Positions 15,276-18,551 of a DNA stretch of 18,551 nt are shown in pieces (positions within the stretch are counted from its first letter, which is position 1; each line of letters starts with the position of its first letter). The notes under the pieces were generated by a model. The model was given only the letters and a program-made list of their open reading frames with translations. It ran no database searches and had not been told where the DNA came from. Where the stretch lies: contig CANRMU010000006.1 in assembly GCA_947631895.1 (NCBI GenBank), positions 1 through 18,551 on the forward strand, in the 5' to 3' direction. The stretch comes from an uncultured Bacilli bacterium. Lineage in GTDB: Bacteria > Bacillota_I > Bacilli_A > RF39 > UBA660. Made by a program: the position numbers and the translations under genes.

Positions 15276-15869
15276 ATGAATAATTATGATAAAATCTTAG
15301 ATTATACTAAAAAAAATAATGGATATATTACAACAAAAGAAGCTGAAAGTTTGGAAATTAATAGTACATTTTTAAGTAATTTAGTAAATGAAAAGAAATT
15401 AGAAAGGGTTGGAGTTGGTATTTATAAATTACCTGAATATCCAATTGATAATTTTTATATTTTATCTAAAAGTAGTAAAAATATGTGTTATTCTCATGCT
15501 ACAAGTTTGTACTTACATAATATGTCTGATAGAATTCCGTTAGTTTATGATATTACCGTACCATATAATTATAGTGGTAATTTATTAGATAATGAAAATG
15601 TATCACTTAGATATGTTAAAGATGATATTTTTAAACTTGGAATGACTGATATTAAAACAATTAATAATTTGACAGTTAAATGTTATGATTTAGAAAGAAC
15701 ATTATGTGATATTATTAAAGATAAAAATCGGATGGATAAAGAAATTTATTCGCGAGGTTTAAAAGAATATGCTAGAAATAAGAATAAAGATATTTTTAAA
15801 CTAGTTAAATATGCTAAAAAATTAGATATTGAAGATGAAGTTGTTCATTTAATGGAGGTATTGTTATAG
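15276..15869 (+). CDS. abiEi: AbiEi-type antitoxin of a type IV toxin-antitoxin system
   Basis: Transcriptional repressor and antitoxin of the AbiE type. An N-terminal winged helix (about 3-55: YDKILDYTKKNNGYITTKEAESLEINSTFLSNLVNEKKLERVG, seen as two helices and a wing ending VGIYKLP) is followed by the AbiEi core, with YSHATSLYLHNMSDRIP and CYDLERTLCDIIKDK. Length is 197 aa, normal for the family, and the frame is intact. The start at 15276 is ten bases after AAGGA; an in-frame ATG at 15267 overlaps that site. It abuts the toxin gene: its TAG is followed at once by the next ATG. It should bind its own promoter region and neutralise the neighbouring nucleotidyltransferase-like toxin. Confidence 0.88.
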   Translation: MNNYDKILDYTKKNNGYITTKEAESLEINSTFLSNLVNEKKLERVGVGIYKLPEYPIDNFYILSKSSKNMCYSHATSLYLHNMSDRIPLVYDITVPYNYSGNLLDNENVSLRYVKDDIFKLGMTDIKTINNLTVKCYDLERTLCDIIKDKNRMDKEIYSRGLKEYARNKNKDIFKLVKYAKKLDIEDEVVHLMEVLL

Positions 15870-16707
15870 ATGAATAGTGATAAATTAAATTACATTATTA
15901 AAAAGAAATCTAAAGGGAATAATAACTTAGCACATCATTTTCATCAAATGTTTTTCTTTGAACATGTATTAATGAGATTAGAAAAAAGTAGATATAAAGA
16001 TAATATCATTTTAAAAGGTGGAGTTTTACTTTCTTCTATTATTGGAGAAGATTTAAGAACCACTAAGGATATAGATGCTACTTTTAAAGAGTTTACCACT
16101 AAATGTAGAATCCATTAGAAATATTTTTGAAGAAATATTGGCTATTGATATTGAAGACAATGTTAAATTTGAAATATTTAATATTAGAGATATAAGATTA
16201 GAAGAGGAATATGGTGGTTTTAGAATAAATGTTAAAGGTACATTCGATAAAATAAAAACTAATTTTTTTATTGAAATAACTACTGGTGATATTATTACAC
16301 CAAGAGAAATTCAATATAAGTATAATTCAATTTTTGAAGATAAAAAGATAAATATTATGGCATATACGATAGAAACTATAATTGCTGAAAAGTTTGAAAG
16401 TATCATTAGCAAAAACGTTACAACTACTAGAGCCAAAGATTTTTATGATTTATATATGTTAATGAATAAACATAAAAATGATATTAATAATAACAACTTG
16501 ATTACAGCTATAAAAAATACTTTTAACAAAAGAAATACTGAATATAATATAGATAACTTTAAAGAGATAGTAAAAACTTTAGAAGATAGTAATGCTTTAA
16601 AGAAAGTATTTACTGATTATCAAAGCAAATTAGAGTATACTAAAGTAGTAAGTTTTGATAATACAATTAAAGCAATTAATCAAATTATTAATATTTTAGA
16701 GTCTTAA
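15870..16707 (+). pseudogene. abiEii: AbiEii toxin (nucleotidyltransferase fold), frameshifted
   Basis: The first frame gives LKGGVLLSSI and TTKDIDATFK, the nucleotidyltransferase GG...DxD core that binds metal and nucleotide in AbiEii. After TFKE it runs to a TAG at 16116-16118. Removing one T from the TTT at 16092-16094 restores KELPLNVESIRNIFEEI and a frame open to 16707. That frame includes FFIEITTGDIITP and the conserved TIIAEKFESIISKNVTTTRAKDFYDLYML. The repaired protein has about 278 residues, normal length. The toxin is therefore probably inactive, since the break falls just after the catalytic DxD. GGAGG at 15854-15858 is 11 bases from the start. A single-base sequencing error would be the alternative; a programmed shift is unlikely because no slippery sequence or structure is evident. 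Confidence 0.87.
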
Positions 16708-16726
16708 ATTACAATCTTAAAAAGGT

Positions 16727-16755
16727 TTGCAAAAAGCTTAAGTCTAAGGTATAAT
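16727..16755 (+). promoter_or_regulatory. Promoter of tig
   Basis: TTGCAA (16727-16732) and TATAAT (16750-16755) with a 17-base spacer lie 26 bases before the tig start codon. Confidence 0.8.
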
Positions 16756-16781
16756 ACTAAACATGAAAGGACGTGCTATAA

Positions 16782-18029
16782 ATGGCAAAAAATACAGAAA
16801 AAATTACAATTAAAATTGAAGGAGAAGAATGGCAAAAAGCTTTAGATAAAACTTTTAAAAAGAAACAAAAAGAAGTAAATATTGATGGTTTTAGAAAAGG
16901 TGCTGTACCTAAAGAAGTTTATTATGAAAAAGTAGGTATTGAATCATTATTTATGGATTCTTTAAATGATGTTGCAGAAAGTGCTTATAAAAAAGCTTTA
17001 AAAGAAGCTAAAATAAAACCAGTTATTGAACCAGATCTTGATGTTACTGCCGTTGACAAAGATAGTGCAACATTTGTAATTACTTTTATTGGTAAACCAG
17101 ATATTACTTTAGGAGCTTATAAAGATTTAAAAATAAAAAAAGATAAAGTAGAAGTTACTGATGAAGAAATTGCTAATGAAATTGAAAATTTAAGAAATGA
17201 ATTTGCTGAAATTAAAGTTAAAGAAGATGGTGTTGTAGAAACTGGCGATACAGCTGTTATTGATTTTAAAGGATTTGTTGATGGTAAAGAATTAGCAGGA
17301 GCAACTGGCGTTAATTATCCATTAGAAATTGGTTCAAATACTTTTATTCCAGGATTTGAAGATGCTGTTTTAGGAATGAAAGTTGATGAAACAAAAACTA
17401 TTGATTTAAAATTTCCAGATAACTATACACCAGATCTAGCCGGTAAAAAAGTTAAATTTGATGTTACCGTAAGAGAAATTAAAACGAGAATTTTACCAGA
17501 AATAGATGATGATTTCTTTGAAGATTTAGGTTATGATAAAGTAACTAATGAAAAAGAATTAAAAGAAGAAGTTAAGAAAATCTTAATGGATAATAAACAA
17601 CATGATAATGAAGATAAATATATTGAAGAAGTTTTAGATACAGCTTGTGATAACATGAAAGTAGAAATTGATGAAGAAATAATTCATGATGAAATTCATC
17701 GTTTAATGAGTCAATTTGAAGAACAATTAAAAATGCAAGGCTTAACAATGGATCAATATTTTGAATTTACAAAAATGACTCATGATGATTTACATAAAAA
17801 TATTGAACCAGAAGCTATTAGAAGAGTAAAACGACGTTTCTTATTAGAAGAAGTTGCGGAAAAAGAAAATATTGAAGTAACTGAAGAAGAAGCTGATAAA
17901 GATGCCGAAGAAATGGCTAAAAATTACGGTATTACTAAAGATGAATTAATGAAAGCATTTGGAAGTAAAGAAGTATTAATGTATGATGCTAAAATGCGTA
18001 AAACATTAGATTTCTTAAAAAATAATTAA
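16782..18029 (+). CDS. tig: Trigger factor
   Basis: Ribosome-bound chaperone and peptidyl-prolyl isomerase that shields nascent chains at the exit tunnel. The ribosome-docking signature GFRKGAVP is at 36-43. The FKBP-type isomerase domain (about 150-240) opens GDTAVIDFKGFVDG and includes FIPGFEDAVLGMK. The C-terminal helical cradle runs from about 250 to the end. Length is 415 aa against about 430 in the family. The N-terminus is around ten residues shorter than usual, because it opens near the first strand; no longer in-frame start is available, as the ATG at 16763 is out of frame. AAAGGA lies about 11 bases upstream. The gene is monocistronic, with its own promoter and terminator, after the AbiE remnant. 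Confidence 0.96.
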   Translation: MAKNTEKITIKIEGEEWQKALDKTFKKKQKEVNIDGFRKGAVPKEVYYEKVGIESLFMDSLNDVAESAYKKALKEAKIKPVIEPDLDVTAVDKDSATFVITFIGKPDITLGAYKDLKIKKDKVEVTDEEIANEIENLRNEFAEIKVKEDGVVETGDTAVIDFKGFVDGKELAGATGVNYPLEIGSNTFIPGFEDAVLGMKVDETKTIDLKFPDNYTPDLAGKKVKFDVTVREIKTRILPEIDDDFFEDLGYDKVTNEKELKEEVKKILMDNKQHDNEDKYIEEVLDTACDNMKVEIDEEIIHDEIHRLMSQFEEQLKMQGLTMDQYFEFTKMTHDDLHKNIEPEAIRRVKRRFLLEEVAEKENIEVTEEEADKDAEEMAKNYGITKDELMKAFGSKEVLMYDAKMRKTLDFLKNN

Positions 18030-18036
18030 GTGCTGT

Positions 18037-18065
18037 AAAGGATAGTGTAAATACTATTCTTTTTT
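18037..18065 (+). terminator. Intrinsic terminator after tig
   Basis: AAAGGATAGT (18037-18046) pairs with ACTATTCTTT (18053-18062, one G-U pair) around GTAAAT; the T-run continues to 18065. Confidence 0.9.
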
Positions 18066-18080
18066 GATAGATAAAACTTA

Positions 18081-18109
18081 GTGACTTTTAAATAAATATT
18101 TGATAGAAT
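18081..18109 (+). promoter_or_regulatory. Probable promoter of the AAA-ATPase-like gene
   Basis: GTGACT (18081-18086) and TAGAAT (18104-18109), 17 bases apart, are both close to consensus. Confidence 0.5.
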
Positions 18110-18135
18110 TAATTTAAAGAAAGAGGGCTTAAGTA

Positions 18136-18551
18136 ATGAAAAAAATACCATATGGAAAAATAGATTTTAAAAGATTAATAGAAGAAAATTGTTATTATAT
18201 AGATAAAACCATGTATTTAGAAAAATTAGAAAATGTTCAAGATACATTATTTTATTTAAGACCAGGAAGATTTGGCAAAAGTTTATTTACTAGTATGATG
18301 AATTACTACTATGATCTAAATAGTAAAGATTTATTTGATAAATTATTTGATGGTTTATATATTCATAAAAAGCCAACTAAAGAAAAAAATAATTATTATA
18401 TTTTAAGTTTTGATTTTTCTGGAATAAATGAAAATAAACAAGAAAAAGAATTAATGAATAGTTTTAAAAAATGTGTAATAGTAGGAATTAATAAGTTTTT
18501 GAATAATTATAATTTTAACTATGAAATAAATATTGATGAACCTGCTGATGA
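18136..18551 (+). CDS. AAA-ATPase-like/PD-(D/E)XK family protein, N-terminal part (partial)
   Basis: The first 138 residues match the AAA-ATPase-like domain found in front of DUF1703-type PD-(D/E)XK nuclease domains. The opening is IPYGKIDFKRLIEENCYYIDKT, followed by LRPGRFGKSLF (41-51), whose GRFGKS is the Walker A loop, and later YILSFDFSGI. These proteins are abundant and often multicopy in gut Firmicutes and Bacteroidetes; their function is unsettled. The start at 18136 follows AAAGAGGG. The gene runs off the window edge, so the nuclease part cannot be checked. Confidence 0.88.
   Translation, partial: MKKIPYGKIDFKRLIEENCYYIDKTMYLEKLENVQDTLFYLRPGRFGKSLFTSMMNYYYDLNSKDLFDKLFDGLYIHKKPTKEKNNYYILSFDFSGINENKQEKELMNSFKKCVIVGINKFLNNYNFNYEINIDEPAD

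Noticed and set aside
16075..16707. Independent gene starting within abiEii
   Set aside because: Its sequence is the continuation of the AbiEii toxin after a one-base insertion, and no ribosome binding site precedes it.
1..18551. CRISPR array, tRNA, rRNA or insertion sequence
   Set aside because: No regularly spaced repeats, no cloverleaf-like or GC-richer RNA block and no transposase or paired terminal repeats were seen on reading both strands.

Overview
The window looks like a chromosomal segment from a very AT-rich (roughly a quarter G+C by eye), low-GC Gram-positive bacterium of the Bacilli, close to the Mollicutes or gut RF39-type lineages. Supporting points are the extreme AT-bias, AGGAGG-type ribosome binding sites, TTGACA/TATAAT promoters, a CIRCE heat-shock operator, a ClpB without its N-terminal domain (as in mycoplasmas), and a class B sortase together with a PASTA-tailed penicillin-binding protein, which implies a Gram-positive wall. 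TGA is a true stop (end of the gene at 1015-2511) and no gene has an internal TGA, so the code is the standard bacterial one. The species placement is inference.

Layout. Positions 1-93 are the 3' end of rplS (ribosomal protein L19) with its terminator. Positions 190-3487 hold four genes of unknown function, mostly with their own promoters and terminators; the last encodes a kinase-fold protein. clpB (minus strand) follows, under a CIRCE-covered promoter, with a class B sortase reading the other way. mraY and a class B PBP form a two-gene fragment of the division/cell-wall (dcw) cluster on the minus strand. A divergent DUF2628-type membrane protein follows. Next is a RhuM-family gene broken by two one-base deletions.

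Positions 11725-15203 form the most interesting unit: a tightly overlapping three-gene operon. It contains a TIGR03916-type radical SAM DNA repair/modification protein with a HhH motif and a C-terminal sliding-clamp-like motif (QLSLF), its usual partner TIGR03915/DUF4130, and a very divergent GroEL-like chaperonin that keeps the ATPase aspartates but has a diverged apical domain, no GGM tail and no groES beside it. A type IV AbiE toxin-antitoxin pair follows, with an intact antitoxin and a frameshifted toxin. The window ends with trigger factor (tig) under its own promoter and terminator, and the start of an AAA-ATPase-like (GRFGKS) protein cut by the window edge.

Themes. Three protein-folding factors (ClpB, the chaperonin-like protein, trigger factor) lie within 15 kb, but only clpB has a visible heat-shock operator. 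Accessory genes around the DNA-repair/chaperonin operon are decaying, while the housekeeping genes are intact. No tRNA, rRNA, CRISPR array or insertion sequence was seen, and no stretch over 300 bases lacks a gene or pseudogene.
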